Position numbers and translations under genes: made by a program
NCBI RefSeq assembly: GCF_015207255.1
Contig: NZ_JADEXG010000010.1
Location: 1-64,000 of the forward strand
Length of the DNA: 64,000 nt
From: Vasconcelosia minhoensis LEGE 07310
Lineage (GTDB): Bacteria; Cyanobacteriota; Cyanobacteriia; Phormidesmidales; Phormidesmidaceae
Direction of reading: 5' to 3'
Notes under the pieces: generated by a model
The model's database searches: none
The model's input: the letters and a program-made list of their open reading frames with translations, nothing else
What the model was told of the DNA's origin: nothing
In this document: positions 35,638 through 44,401 of the stretch, piece after piece
How the letters are laid out: each line of letters begins with the position of its first letter
Numbering within the stretch: the stretch's first letter is position 1

Positions 35638-36735
35638 CTACCGCAAATTCATATGTTTTAGGAAGAGTAATCCACTATACAGTTGAAAGGCTTGGTCCCA
35701 TTCGCTGGAGGCGCGTCGAGAGATGGAGAGATGAGCTTCGATAGAAGGGAGTATTTTGAAGAACTCTAGTGCGCCTGTCCCAAAAGGGGTAAAGTCGGTA
35801 TGCAGCGGCGTCATAACTGTCTGGTGGATATGCTGAAGCAGATAGTTCCACTGGATGCGGCTACTGAGTTTGAGGTTCAGCCGATTGCCGTTTTGGGCCG
35901 TGGGTACTGGCGTCGCGGCCTTGGCGTAGAGGTAGGTGCGATCGCATAGCCGCAGTATAATCTGCCGTTTTTCTAAATGCAGGTCGAGCAGTTGGACATA
36001 GTCCTGGGTTTTTTCCTTATGTAGCGGCTTTCCCCAGGGGCCGATGTCGGCTACCTGTTCAAAGAATGGGACCTGACCGCTCAGCCGCTGTGAGACCTCG
36101 GCCCAAGCAAATGCGATTGTCCCCAGCTGACCAGCGCTATTCTTGCAGACAATCACCGGCTGCGTTCCCAGCTGCTGAAAATAGCAAATTTGGAAAACCT
36201 GGATAGCCCGTAAATCGGCCACGCTAGCCCAAAAGGCTGGCGTCTGGACCTCCCGCAAAGCCCGACCCCAGGCCTGAATTGCGGTCAAATCTCCGACTCG
36301 CTGTAGCCGCAGGCTGCGGGTGGGAAGCTGCATTCTAGCGGTGTAGAGGTCTAGTTTGAGAACCTGGGCCAAGCCCTGCGCTGCCGTTTCCCGATTGGGT
36401 TCAGGTGGCGGTTCTAAAATCAAAAGCCCGAGGTCGTCTGGGCTAGTACTGTGACGAACCGCTTTGGGGGCTTCGGCTAGCTGCGCTGCTCGCGCCTGCT
36501 GAACCCGATTAAGCCCCTCGCGGGCTTGCCGCATTAGCTTAGGATGGGTAGCCTGTTTCAGCAGCTTTAAATAATTTTTTTCCGCAGCGTCGAGCTTCAG
36601 CGTTGCTTCCTGTAGCTTTGCCGCATAAAGCAGCACCAGCGGATCGCCGGGCGCCGCCTGATGCCACTGCTTCAGCAGCTGCGCAGCGCGGCGATAGTCC
36701 TGCTGTGCCAGAGCGGCAGCCACCAGTTCATACAT
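35638..36735 (-). CDS. Conserved cyanobacterial protein with N-terminal TPR-like helices
   Basis: 365 residues. The first ~95 residues are two or three TPR-like helical hairpins (MYELVAAALAQQDYRRAAQL, DAAEKNYLKLLKQATHP). The rest is an alpha/beta region with FQICYFQQLGTQPVIVCKNS, KTQDYVQLLDLHLEKRQIIL and a C-terminal WDQAFQLYSGLLFL. I recall whole-length relatives in many cyanobacteria, all of unknown function. It is followed downstream by the long AT-leaning gap and preceded by the SbcD-like gene, 47 bp away on the same strand. Confidence 0.75.
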   Translation of the reverse strand: MYELVAAALAQQDYRRAAQLLKQWHQAAPGDPLVLLYAAKLQEATLKLDAAEKNYLKLLKQATHPKLMRQAREGLNRVQQARAAQLAEAPKAVRHSTSPDDLGLLILEPPPEPNRETAAQGLAQVLKLDLYTARMQLPTRSLRLQRVGDLTAIQAWGRALREVQTPAFWASVADLRAIQVFQICYFQQLGTQPVIVCKNSAGQLGTIAFAWAEVSQRLSGQVPFFEQVADIGPWGKPLHKEKTQDYVQLLDLHLEKRQIILRLCDRTYLYAKAATPVPTAQNGNRLNLKLSSRIQWNYLLQHIHQTVMTPLHTDFTPFGTGALEFFKILPSIEAHLSISRRASSEWDQAFQLYSGLLFLKHMNLR

Positions 36736-36782
36736 AAAAAACTCTCAGTCAGCCCCGACGTCAGAATTACTCCATCACCCCA

Positions 36783-38120
36783 TCACAGCAAACGAAGCTG
36801 CTTCGCGTCATCCACAGTCGATAACTCATCACCTGACTCGGCCGTCCGGGACGCCAGCAGAACATCATCTTGCCTGAGCAAGCTCTGGGCCGCTGCGATC
36901 ATATCCTCAGCTAGATCTTGCAGGTCTTCACGATTGGCCAGGTAGGCTTGCAGCGCAGCGAGAGGTTCTAAAGCGCTGTCGGCTCCTAGCTCGGGCAGCC
37001 GAGGGCGAGTCAGCTGGCTGACCAGTTCCGGGTGAATGCTGTAGGTGTGAGCCGGGGCCAAAGCAGCGGCGAGGGCGGCACCGTCGATTTGGTCAATCTG
37101 ATCGGCACGCAGCTTGTAGATCAGGCGAACAACGGCATCTGCGATCGCGCCGGGCTGAATTGCCTTGAGCAAGGCCGCTTGGGGGTCATCTTGCTGGGTC
37201 AGGTCTGTCTTTATCGTCCGAAAGGCTCGCACGGGCAAAGCGCAAAATTCAGCATGGGTATTGGCTTTACTCAGACTAACCATGACGTAGCCCTTGTCTT
37301 CCTTCTCTTCGCTGAAGTCAACCCGCTCAATACTGCCGGGGTAGATCATGAGGGGCGACTCGCAGACGACCTGGTGCCGGTGCACATGGCCCAGCGCTAC
37401 ATAGTCAAAGCAGGGCCGCGCCAAAATCGCCATCGGCACGGTGAAGCCCTTACCCACAGCCAAAAACCGCTCGGCCCCAAAGCGCGCCGTATCGGTCATC
37501 AGATGGGCCAGTAGAATCGTCGGGATGGCCGGGTCGAGCTGGCGAATTTCACCTTCGAGTGCGACCCGGAGCCGGTCAATGAGGAGCTCGTTAACCTGTC
37601 CTAGGGACAGCCCCTCCGTTTCTGGCCGAGTTAGCAGCGTCGAACGGGTCAGCCAGGGCAGGGTCACGATCTGAATTGGGCCTTTGGACGTTTCAATCCG
37701 GTGGGTCTCCAGGCGATCGCCGACGATAAATCCCGGCACGCCCAGGGTGCGATAAATGCAGAGGCTAGCGCCGCCGAGTCCCTGGGAATGCTGGTCGTGG
37801 TTGCCCACCAGCAGCACCGTCGGAATAGCCGCATCGACCAGCCGCCGGAACTGGCTGGCGAACGCCTGCTGCACCAGCGGCGGTGGCGTCGCATCGGGAA
37901 ACGCATCGCCCCCAAATAAAACCAGATCGACGGGTTCCGCGATCGCCCGGTCGATACAGCGACTCAGCGTCGCAACGGAATCTTCCAGACGCGTATTTAA
38001 GCCCGTTTCAGGATTCTGCCGTCCGTGGCTAAAGCCGCTACCCATATGGATATCAGACAGGTGCAGGATTTTAACCTCTGACCCTTCGTCCACAGGCTTA
38101 GTCACCGTTTCACCAGCCAT
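36783..38120 (-). CDS. SbcD-like DNA repair metallo-nuclease
   Basis: 445 residues of the calcineurin-like phosphoesterase superfamily, in the Mre11/SbcD branch: motif I LHLSDIHMGSG (Asp and His), motif II VLFGGDAFPD, motif III LVGNHDQHS, motif IV LLAHLMTD, and motif V ALGHVHRHQ. A C-terminal ~150-residue extension has no known fold to me. SbcD normally pairs with the SMC-like ATPase SbcC to cut hairpins and protein-blocked ends. No sbcC lies beside it here; the neighbour is a TPR-like protein. Confidence 0.87.
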   Translation of the reverse strand: MAGETVTKPVDEGSEVKILHLSDIHMGSGFSHGRQNPETGLNTRLEDSVATLSRCIDRAIAEPVDLVLFGGDAFPDATPPPLVQQAFASQFRRLVDAAIPTVLLVGNHDQHSQGLGGASLCIYRTLGVPGFIVGDRLETHRIETSKGPIQIVTLPWLTRSTLLTRPETEGLSLGQVNELLIDRLRVALEGEIRQLDPAIPTILLAHLMTDTARFGAERFLAVGKGFTVPMAILARPCFDYVALGHVHRHQVVCESPLMIYPGSIERVDFSEEKEDKGYVMVSLSKANTHAEFCALPVRAFRTIKTDLTQQDDPQAALLKAIQPGAIADAVVRLIYKLRADQIDQIDGAALAAALAPAHTYSIHPELVSQLTRPRLPELGADSALEPLAALQAYLANREDLQDLAEDMIAAAQSLLRQDDVLLASRTAESGDELSTVDDAKQLRLL

Positions 38121-38201
38121 AGTTCGCCTGGAAAGTATTGAGAGACCGTAGATTCACAGTTGCCTTTAGGGTACCAGACGAGGTCCTGGACTCGCCCGCA
38201 T

Positions 38202-38930
38202 CTAGCCGTGAATGCCGCATTCCGTCTTTTCACTACCGCGCCAGCGCCCGGCCCGCTCGCCTTCCCCTGCTAAAACGGGCGTTGTCAGCGGCTGATCGCC
38301 AATACTGGTGTAGCCCTGGTCGTGCAGCGGGTTGTAAAGTACATCTTCGTCCAGGACATATTTCCACACGTCATTGCGAGTCCAGTTTGCCAGCGGATTG
38401 ATTTTTATCCGCCCATCCGTATCCCACTCGAAGATCGGCAGATAGCGGCGGTTCTTAGACTGGTCGCGTCGCCGCCCGGTGATCCAGGCTTTGACGTCCA
38501 GCTCATCCAGGGCTCGGGCCAGCGGCTCGACCTTAGTCAGGTGGTGAAACCGGTTGACATCGGTGACCCACAGGGCTTCACCATAGCGCTTAGCAAAAGC
38601 CTCTTGGCTATCAACGCCTTTCGCGCTGTAGGCATGGAGGTCGAGCTGATAGCGCGCCTGTGCCTGCCTGGCGGTTTCAAGGGTTTCGGGAAAGAGGTGT
38701 AGCGTATCTAGAAAAATAACCGGAATCGGGCGTTCGGGCTGAATTTCCTGCGCCAGCATGTGCTGAATCACCGGTAGGCTAAAGGAGGATGCCTGGGCCA
38801 GGCCGTCTGGAATGTGCTCGACGCACCAGGCTAAAATCTCTTGCGGTTCAGCGGACTCGAACTGTCGATTGAGACGAGCCAGGTCTAGGTTAAGCCGTTG
38901 CTTAACAGGAGCTTCCATGCATTGAACCAT
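38202..38930 (-). CDS. cysH: Phosphoadenosine phosphosulfate reductase
   Basis: Reduces PAPS to sulfite in assimilatory sulfur metabolism using thioredoxin. 242 residues. Present are VIFLDTLHLFPET, the KVEPLARAL and TGRRRDQSKNR segments, and the catalytic Cys in ECGIHG at the C-terminus. The paired cysteines of the FeS-containing APS reductases are absent, so the PAPS type is favoured. ATG 38930 is used; ATG 38918 is possible. No other cys genes are adjacent. Confidence 0.93.
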   Translation of the reverse strand: MVQCMEAPVKQRLNLDLARLNRQFESAEPQEILAWCVEHIPDGLAQASSFSLPVIQHMLAQEIQPERPIPVIFLDTLHLFPETLETARQAQARYQLDLHAYSAKGVDSQEAFAKRYGEALWVTDVNRFHHLTKVEPLARALDELDVKAWITGRRRDQSKNRRYLPIFEWDTDGRIKINPLANWTRNDVWKYVLDEDVLYNPLHDQGYTSIGDQPLTTPVLAGEGERAGRWRGSEKTECGIHG

Positions 38931-39033
38931 AGTATTCTGCGGCTGATGAACCTGATATGAGGAACATTAAACGGGTGATACTTCCCAATCCTACCCCATA
39001 AACACACATAACCCGATCGGGAAACGCGGAATT

Positions 39034-39086
39034 AAATCCCCAAAATCTGGGGGATACCCGATCCGCCCCCACCCGCTTGGGGATTT
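39034..39086. repeat. Nested inverted repeat between cysH and the thioredoxin-fold gene
   Basis: AAATCCCCAA (39034-39043) is the exact reverse complement of TTGGGGATTT (39077-39086). Inside lie GGGGG (39049-39053) and CCCCC (39066-39070). The element could fold as a long hairpin in RNA or as a cruciform. It sits in a divergent gap of about 290 bp. Confidence 0.55.
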
Positions 39087-39218
39087 GAACTGCTTTTGGA
39101 CCCCGAATGCTGGTCTTTCAAGATCAGCTTGGGAAGGCATTGGGGGCAAACAGGGGTTACGATTTTGATCGATTTCTGGCCAAATCGTGTATTCCTTTTA
39201 AGAGATATATTTCAGTTT

Positions 39219-39503
39219 ATGAAGACGCTTATCCTTTACAGCAAGCCAGGGTGCCATCTGTGCGAGGGGCTAGCGGAAAAGCTGGCCCAAAGCCAGCTGC
39301 CGTTTACGCTCGAAGTGCGAGATATTACCCAAAATCCCGAATGGTTTCAAAAGTATCAGTATGAGATTCCGGTTTTGTGCAAACTATCGCAGCAGGCCAG
39401 CGGTCTGGCTGAGCAGGCCCTACCCCGGCTGTCACCCCGAGCTCCGCTGCGGCAGGTCGAACGGATGTTGAGGAACCACCTGAATTTTTCGACGGTAGAG
39501 TAG
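39219..39503 (+). CDS. Glutaredoxin-like thioredoxin-fold protein
   Basis: 94 residues with MKTLILYSKPGCHLCEGLAEKL at the start: CHLC is the redox CxxC of glutaredoxin-like DUF836 proteins. IPVLCKL supplies the cis-Pro segment. Likely a small thiol-disulfide carrier; substrates are unknown. ATG 39219 is chosen because the fold begins there; the open frame upstream (from 39096) has no family text. murE follows after 55 bp. Confidence 0.85.
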   Translation: MKTLILYSKPGCHLCEGLAEKLAQSQLPFTLEVRDITQNPEWFQKYQYEIPVLCKLSQQASGLAEQALPRLSPRAPLRQVERMLRNHLNFSTVE

Positions 39504-39558
39504 CTGCTGCCCGCTATGATGAACTGCCCTATGACCCGTTTTATGAGGAATTGCTGAC

Positions 39559-41070
39559 ATGAAACTCCGTGAGCTGCTGAGCGACCTACCCGGTTCCCCG
39601 TCACCTATAGCGGCGGCTCATCCCGCCTGGGAAACTGAGGTGAAGGGGCTATCGACCAATTCCCATGCCTGCCAGCCGGGGGATCTATTTATTGGCATGC
39701 CCGGCACCCGGGTCGATGGGGGCGAATTTTGGCCCAGCGCGATCGCGGCCGGTGCAATTGCGGCCGTCGTCTCTCCCGCTGCCTTAGCGGCCCGCCCGCT
39801 GGCTATGGGCTCGGCCGAGCCGCTGGTGATTCCCTGCGATGACATGGCTCGGGTCTGTGCCGCGATCGCGGCTACCTTCTACGGCCATCCGGCTCAGCAG
39901 CTGCAGACGGTCGGCGTCACCGGCACCAATGGGAAAACTACAACCACCCACCTAATTGAATATTTTCTGACCCAGGCGCAGCAGCCAACCGCGCTGCTTG
40001 GCACGCTTTACAGCCGCTGGCCGGGCCATCAGCAAACGGCGATTCATACCACGCCTTTCCCTATTGACCTGCAGCGCGAACTAGCGGCAGCGACGGCGGC
40101 GGGCAGCGGCTTTGCAGTCATGGAAGTCAGCTCCCACGCGCTGGCGCAAAAACGAGTTTGGGGCTGTACCTTTGAAGCCGCTGTCTTCACCAATCTGACC
40201 CAGGACCATCTAGACTATCACCGCGACCTGGATGACTACTTCGAAGCCAAAGCCCTGCTGTTTAGCCCCGACTATCTCCGGGGACGGGCCATCATCAACC
40301 AGACCGATCTCTACGGTCGCCGGCTGATTCAGCGGCTGCCGGCAGAGCGGGTCTGGACCTATAGCGTGGACGATGCGACCGCGGACCTATTTACCCAGTC
40401 GCTGAGCTATGCGCCCGCCGGCGTCAGCGGTACCCTCTGTACGCCAGCGGGCCGCCAGCCCTTCCGTTCACCGCTAGTCGGCCAGTTCAATTTAGAGAAT
40501 TTGCTGGCGGCGGTAGGGGCCGCGCTCCATCTGGGGCTCGGACTAGAGCAGATTGTTTCGGCGCTGCCTGAGTTTGGCGGCGTCCCCGGACGGATGGAGC
40601 GGGTACAGATTCCCGACCAGGATATTAGCGTGATTGTGGACTATGCCCATACGCCCGACAGCCTCCAGAACGCCCTGACGGCGATCCGTCCCTTTGTCCA
40701 AGGGCAGCTAATCTGTGTCTTTGGCTGCGGCGGCGATCGCGATCGAACCAAGCGGCCACAGATGGGCCGAATTGCTCATGAACGCTCCGATCGGGCAATC
40801 GTTACCTCAGATAACCCACGCACAGAAGACCCAGAGCGAATTTTGCAGGATATCGTCGCGGGGGTCGACACCGCCCTCGACCCTAATCAGGTTCTATGCG
40901 ACCGGGCCGAGGCCATTCGCTCGGCTATTTTGCAGGCTCAGCCGGGCGATGGCGTTTTGATCGCGGGCAAAGGGCATGAGGACTATCAAATTCTAGGAAC
41001 AGAGAAAATTCACTTTGACGATCGGGAGCAGGCCAGAGCAGCCCTCCAGATGCGTTCTGCTCGATCCTGA
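39559..41070 (+). CDS. murE: UDP-N-acetylmuramoyl-tripeptide synthetase MurE
   Basis: Adds the third amino acid to UDP-MurNAc-L-Ala-D-Glu in peptidoglycan synthesis. 503 residues: ATP loop VTGTNGKTTTTHLIEYF near residue 120, TNLTQDHLDYHRD, DYAHTPDSLQNAL, and DNPRTEDP. The DNPR box is the signature for meso-diaminopimelate as substrate (established for this family). ATG 39559 gives the usual N-terminus MKLRELLSDL. Confidence 0.96.
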   Translation: MKLRELLSDLPGSPSPIAAAHPAWETEVKGLSTNSHACQPGDLFIGMPGTRVDGGEFWPSAIAAGAIAAVVSPAALAARPLAMGSAEPLVIPCDDMARVCAAIAATFYGHPAQQLQTVGVTGTNGKTTTTHLIEYFLTQAQQPTALLGTLYSRWPGHQQTAIHTTPFPIDLQRELAAATAAGSGFAVMEVSSHALAQKRVWGCTFEAAVFTNLTQDHLDYHRDLDDYFEAKALLFSPDYLRGRAIINQTDLYGRRLIQRLPAERVWTYSVDDATADLFTQSLSYAPAGVSGTLCTPAGRQPFRSPLVGQFNLENLLAAVGAALHLGLGLEQIVSALPEFGGVPGRMERVQIPDQDISVIVDYAHTPDSLQNALTAIRPFVQGQLICVFGCGGDRDRTKRPQMGRIAHERSDRAIVTSDNPRTEDPERILQDIVAGVDTALDPNQVLCDRAEAIRSAILQAQPGDGVLIAGKGHEDYQILGTEKIHFDDREQARAALQMRSARS

Positions 41071-41188
41071 GGCTATCGGCTAGGAATGTCGCACGGGCCA
41101 GCAGCGGGTTTCTAGACAAATCTGCTCGATCAATACAGAATGCTCTAAAAGCCATGCCGCCGGCTACACGTGACTTGAGAGTTTTTTG

Positions 41189-42538
41189 ATGGATACTGAC
41201 GCTCCTGTGACCTTACAGACCTGTCTTTCCGAGTCACAGCTCCGAGGGCAGATACCGGTTACGCCTCGCGCTTTCAAAGCCATCTTGCAGTCGCTGATTG
41301 AATTTTTGCAGTCCCGCTCGCTCGCGGCTACCCTTTGGCTCAAGCTGCCTAAAGAAGAGGCCTGGTGGGAAGATATCCGGCAATATTGCCAGCAGCTCGC
41401 CGAACCTCGGGTGTACCTGCTGGGACTGGAGCCCTCCTGGCCGACTGCGCCCGATCGGTCCGAGCTACCCTACCAAACGATTGCCTTGAGGAAAGACGAT
41501 CTCAAAGGGGAATATCTGTGCCTGGCGATCGCCGATAATTTTGCCTGTGGGCTCCTGGCCTTTCGCCGTACTCAAGCCCCGGGTGAAGCCAGTCGCCGCA
41601 ACCTATCCCTAGTTTGCTTCGCTTCCCCTGGCGCCTTACAGTCAATTGGGCAGGGGCTCCAGTCCCTGCTACACCACAGTCCGGCGGGTCAAGCCTTGCT
41701 AACCCAAAACGCTGGTGGCTTAGCGACCGAGTTGGCCTCATCGGCAGCGCTAATCGACGATTTTCTCAGCTGGCAGCTACGGGCTCAGAACGAGCTGCGG
41801 GCAACGCTGGCAGAGGCTCGAAAGGCCGACAGCGATTTGGTGCCCTCCTCCAAGCCTGGCGACAGCATCGATCGCGCCTTTTTGGACGCGGCTGGGCAAG
41901 AGCTGCGCACGCCTCTGACAACGATCAAGACCGCGCTAACCCTGCTCAATTCGCCAAACCTGAAGCCGCCTCAGCGCCAACGCTACCTCGATATGATTCG
42001 CCGCGAGTGCGATCGCCAAAGCGCATTGGTGACGAGTGCGATTGAGCTCCTGCAAGTGCAAACCGCTGCTCCACCCCAGCTGCAACCCTTGCAGCTGGGT
42101 GAGATTGTGCCCGGTGTGGTCAGCACCTATCAGCCGCTAGCGCGCGAACGGAGCATTACCCTGGCCTATACGATTGCAGCCAATCTGCCCCCTGCGGCAG
42201 GCGTTGAGCCCTGGCTCAGGCAGATTTTAATCAATCTGATTAATAACGGAATTCGGTTTACGGCAAACGGCGGCTCGGTTCGGGTCACGGCTGCCCAAAG
42301 CGGAGACCGGATTGCGCTGGCCGTTGAAGATACCGGTACCGGCATTGGTAGTGCCGACCTGCCCAGGGTCTTCGACGCTTTTTTTCGGCGATTGCCCGTA
42401 GAGGGTTTGGAGGGGATTGGGTTGGGATTGACCATGGCCCAGCAGCTGTTACAGCAGATGGGAGGCGTAATTCAGATCAAGAGCTCACCCGGTCGCGGCT
42501 CCCGTTTTACGGCGATGCTCCTAGCCTATTCCGAGTAG
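41189..42538 (+). CDS. Histidine-kinase homologue lacking the phospho-acceptor histidine (DICT-like sensor)
   Basis: 449 residues. The N-terminal ~200 residues resemble the DICT sensory domain (SLIEFLQSRSLAATLWLKLP). The dimerisation domain then reads AAGQELRTPLTTIKTALTLL, where the H-box His of SHELRTPL is replaced by Gln237 (CAA at 41897-41899). The ATPase domain keeps an N box (LINLINNGIRFT), a G1 box (VEDTGTGIG) and GIGLGLTMAQQLL. I recall relatives in other cyanobacteria with QELRTPL too, so it may be a conserved pseudokinase. ATG 41189 is preferred to TTG 41186. Confidence 0.83.
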   Translation: MDTDAPVTLQTCLSESQLRGQIPVTPRAFKAILQSLIEFLQSRSLAATLWLKLPKEEAWWEDIRQYCQQLAEPRVYLLGLEPSWPTAPDRSELPYQTIALRKDDLKGEYLCLAIADNFACGLLAFRRTQAPGEASRRNLSLVCFASPGALQSIGQGLQSLLHHSPAGQALLTQNAGGLATELASSAALIDDFLSWQLRAQNELRATLAEARKADSDLVPSSKPGDSIDRAFLDAAGQELRTPLTTIKTALTLLNSPNLKPPQRQRYLDMIRRECDRQSALVTSAIELLQVQTAAPPQLQPLQLGEIVPGVVSTYQPLARERSITLAYTIAANLPPAAGVEPWLRQILINLINNGIRFTANGGSVRVTAAQSGDRIALAVEDTGTGIGSADLPRVFDAFFRRLPVEGLEGIGLGLTMAQQLLQQMGGVIQIKSSPGRGSRFTAMLLAYSE

Positions 42539-42547
42539 CTGCTTTCC

Positions 42548-42826
42548 CTAGACTTCAGTTGAGTCAGGCGAGTCTACCAGGGTTTCCACGAGGAGCGACA
42601 TCTGCTGCTGCTTTTCTTGTAAAAACTGATCGCACTGGCGCAGTCCACCAATCGCAACAGAGAACTGCTCAAATACTTCGGCCAGCGGCATTTCGCCCGT
42701 TTCGAGCTGGGTGACAATCGCCTCTACCTGGCGTAGTGTTTCTTCATAGCTCCAGTCCTGAGATCTTTCGGTTTTTTGGGGGGAGGACATTGTCGGCAAA
42801 TTGAAATGGGGGGTTGGGGTTGTCAT
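42548..42826 (-). CDS. xseB: Exodeoxyribonuclease VII small subunit
   Basis: 92 residues. The XseB core is SYEETLRQVEAIVTQLETGEMPLAEVFEQF, followed by a helical tail. It forms ExoVII with XseA, which degrades single-stranded DNA in both directions. The extra ~22 residues at the N-terminus are poorly conserved, so a start at the internal ATG (MSSPQKTE) is possible. It lies 36 bp downstream of xseA on the same strand. Confidence 0.92.
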   Translation of the reverse strand: MTTPTPHFNLPTMSSPQKTERSQDWSYEETLRQVEAIVTQLETGEMPLAEVFEQFSVAIGGLRQCDQFLQEKQQQMSLLVETLVDSPDSTEV

Positions 42827-42862
42827 CGGGGTTGAAGATCAATTTTAATTCACGCAGTCGGT

Positions 42863-44089
42863 CTAGTCTTCGGTCAGAATTGCGGTGACGGTTGCCCGGA
42901 GCTGTCCTGCCGCCAGCTGAATTTCAATCGGGTCGCCGGGGGCTAAAGCCGCCGCGCGGGTGACAATCTGATGATTTTGTCGGACTAGGGCATAGCCTCG
43001 CTGAAGGACTGCGGTAGGGTCGAGGGCGACCAGCTTTTCGGCAATCAGCTGGTGCCGATGTTGGGCCATTTGCAGCCGCTGGCCAAGGCTGTAGAGCAGT
43101 CGCTGCTGACATTGATGGACGGTTTGCTGTGCCTGGTCGAGCTGCCGATCGAGCTGGACCTGCCGTAGTCGGTTTCGGCAGGTCTGAAGCTGCCCTGCGG
43201 CCTGGTAAAGTCGCTGGGCCGTGAGCTGCACAGTCTGCTGTAGAAAATCGGCCTGCTCCTGATAGAGCTGATCTAAGTTGGGCACCGCCTGCTCTGCGGC
43301 TGCGGTCGGCGTATGGGCGCAGAGGTCAGCAGTCAGATCGGCGAGGGACTGGTCCCGCTCGTGACCGATTCCAGTCACAACGGGGATGGGGCAGGTCGCG
43401 ATCGCCCGTACCACCCGCTCATTGTCAAAGCAGGCCAGATCTTCGCTGGCTCCGCCCCCCCGAGCCAGCAGCAGCACTGCCGCCCGGCCGTCTTGCTGGA
43501 CGCGCTGGATTGCTTTAACAATCGACCCAGGCGCTTGCTCGCCCTGCACGATAGCGGGCGAGAGCAGGACGAGCAGCCCCGGACTGCGGCGGCCCAGCGT
43601 ACGCTGAATGTCTCCCCAAGCCGCAGCTTGGGGAGACGTGACCACGGCCACCGTCTGGGGATAAGCTGGCAGGGGCCGCTTTTGGGCCGCATCGAACAGA
43701 CCTTCGGCCGCGAGCCGCGATCGCAGCTGTCGATAGCGCAGCGCCTGAAGCCCCGCGCCGGCTGGTAATACTTGCCAAACCGTGAGCTGATAGCTGCCGC
43801 GCTTGGGATAGAGGCGAATCTGTCCGAGCACAATCACCTGCTCACCCACCGCCGGTAGCGCCGCCAGCCGCGCCAGCTGACTGCGCCAGACCACACAGCT
43901 GATCGCCGCCGAGCCGTCTGGCTCTTGCAAGGTAAAAAAGCAGCCCTGACGATGCTGCCGGGCACTCGACACCTCCCCGATGACCCAGACCTGGTGGAGC
44001 TGAGCATCATCCTCTAACAGCGCTCGGATATAGTCAGTCAGCCCGGCTACAGTGAGGGCTGAATCAACTGCAGTAGAAAGTGGGGGCAT
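42863..44089 (-). CDS. xseA: Exodeoxyribonuclease VII large subunit
   Basis: 408 residues. The N-terminal OB fold (VWVIGEVSSARQHRQGCFFTL) is followed by the catalytic region with VAVVTSPQAAAWGDI, LLARGGGASEDLACFDNE and VVTGIGHERDQSLADL...AHTPTAAAE, all standard XseA motifs. Long coiled-coil helices form the C-terminal third. With XseB it makes the ssDNA exonuclease used in mismatch and recombinational repair. recA starts divergently 312 bp away. Confidence 0.95.
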   Translation of the reverse strand: MPPLSTAVDSALTVAGLTDYIRALLEDDAQLHQVWVIGEVSSARQHRQGCFFTLQEPDGSAAISCVVWRSQLARLAALPAVGEQVIVLGQIRLYPKRGSYQLTVWQVLPAGAGLQALRYRQLRSRLAAEGLFDAAQKRPLPAYPQTVAVVTSPQAAAWGDIQRTLGRRSPGLLVLLSPAIVQGEQAPGSIVKAIQRVQQDGRAAVLLLARGGGASEDLACFDNERVVRAIATCPIPVVTGIGHERDQSLADLTADLCAHTPTAAAEQAVPNLDQLYQEQADFLQQTVQLTAQRLYQAAGQLQTCRNRLRQVQLDRQLDQAQQTVHQCQQRLLYSLGQRLQMAQHRHQLIAEKLVALDPTAVLQRGYALVRQNHQIVTRAAALAPGDPIEIQLAAGQLRATVTAILTED

Positions 44090-44401
44090 CGGGACAGAAG
44101 CTCAGGTTAGGCATCATAGTTAAGTCACCTTTGAGTTAAGTAACCTTTGGGCAGACGAACGACCATCTAGGCTCGACAAGACGATGAGAGCACGATTAGA
44201 TGATAGTACATCTGTATTTTAATCCTCCGGAAACGGTTTACGATCTGAGAATGTTATAGATAGCCCCTATAGGACTTACTTCAGCCATTGATTTTTGGAG
44301 CGCCCTGCCAGCAGCTGCGCCTTTACAATTTGACCTTTGCAGGACACCTTTACAATAAGGTGCCATATTCTTTCCTCACTCACTACCCCTCATCAGCGTC
44401 T
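44090..44401. other. recA upstream region
   Basis: About 312 bases without a gene between the divergent xseA and recA. It holds a possible SOS box (44205-44218) and two copies of CCTTTACAAT near 44320 and 44348. No clean -35/-10 pair with normal spacing was found. Confidence 0.4.
44205..44218 (+). promoter_or_regulatory. Possible LexA (SOS) box upstream of recA
   Basis: AGTACATCTGTATT matches the cyanobacterial LexA-type box RGTACNNNDGTWCB (recalled) at all but one informative position (T instead of C near the end). It lies about 184 bp before the recA ATG. Weak evidence: one mismatch and no identified promoter. Confidence 0.3.

Noticed and set aside
37032-37514. 160-codon plus-strand frame inside the SbcD-like gene
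   Set aside because: Antisense to a gene with full phosphoesterase motifs; no family text of its own.
43313-43768. 151-codon plus-strand frame inside xseA
   Set aside because: Antisense to a clear XseA coding region and without family text.
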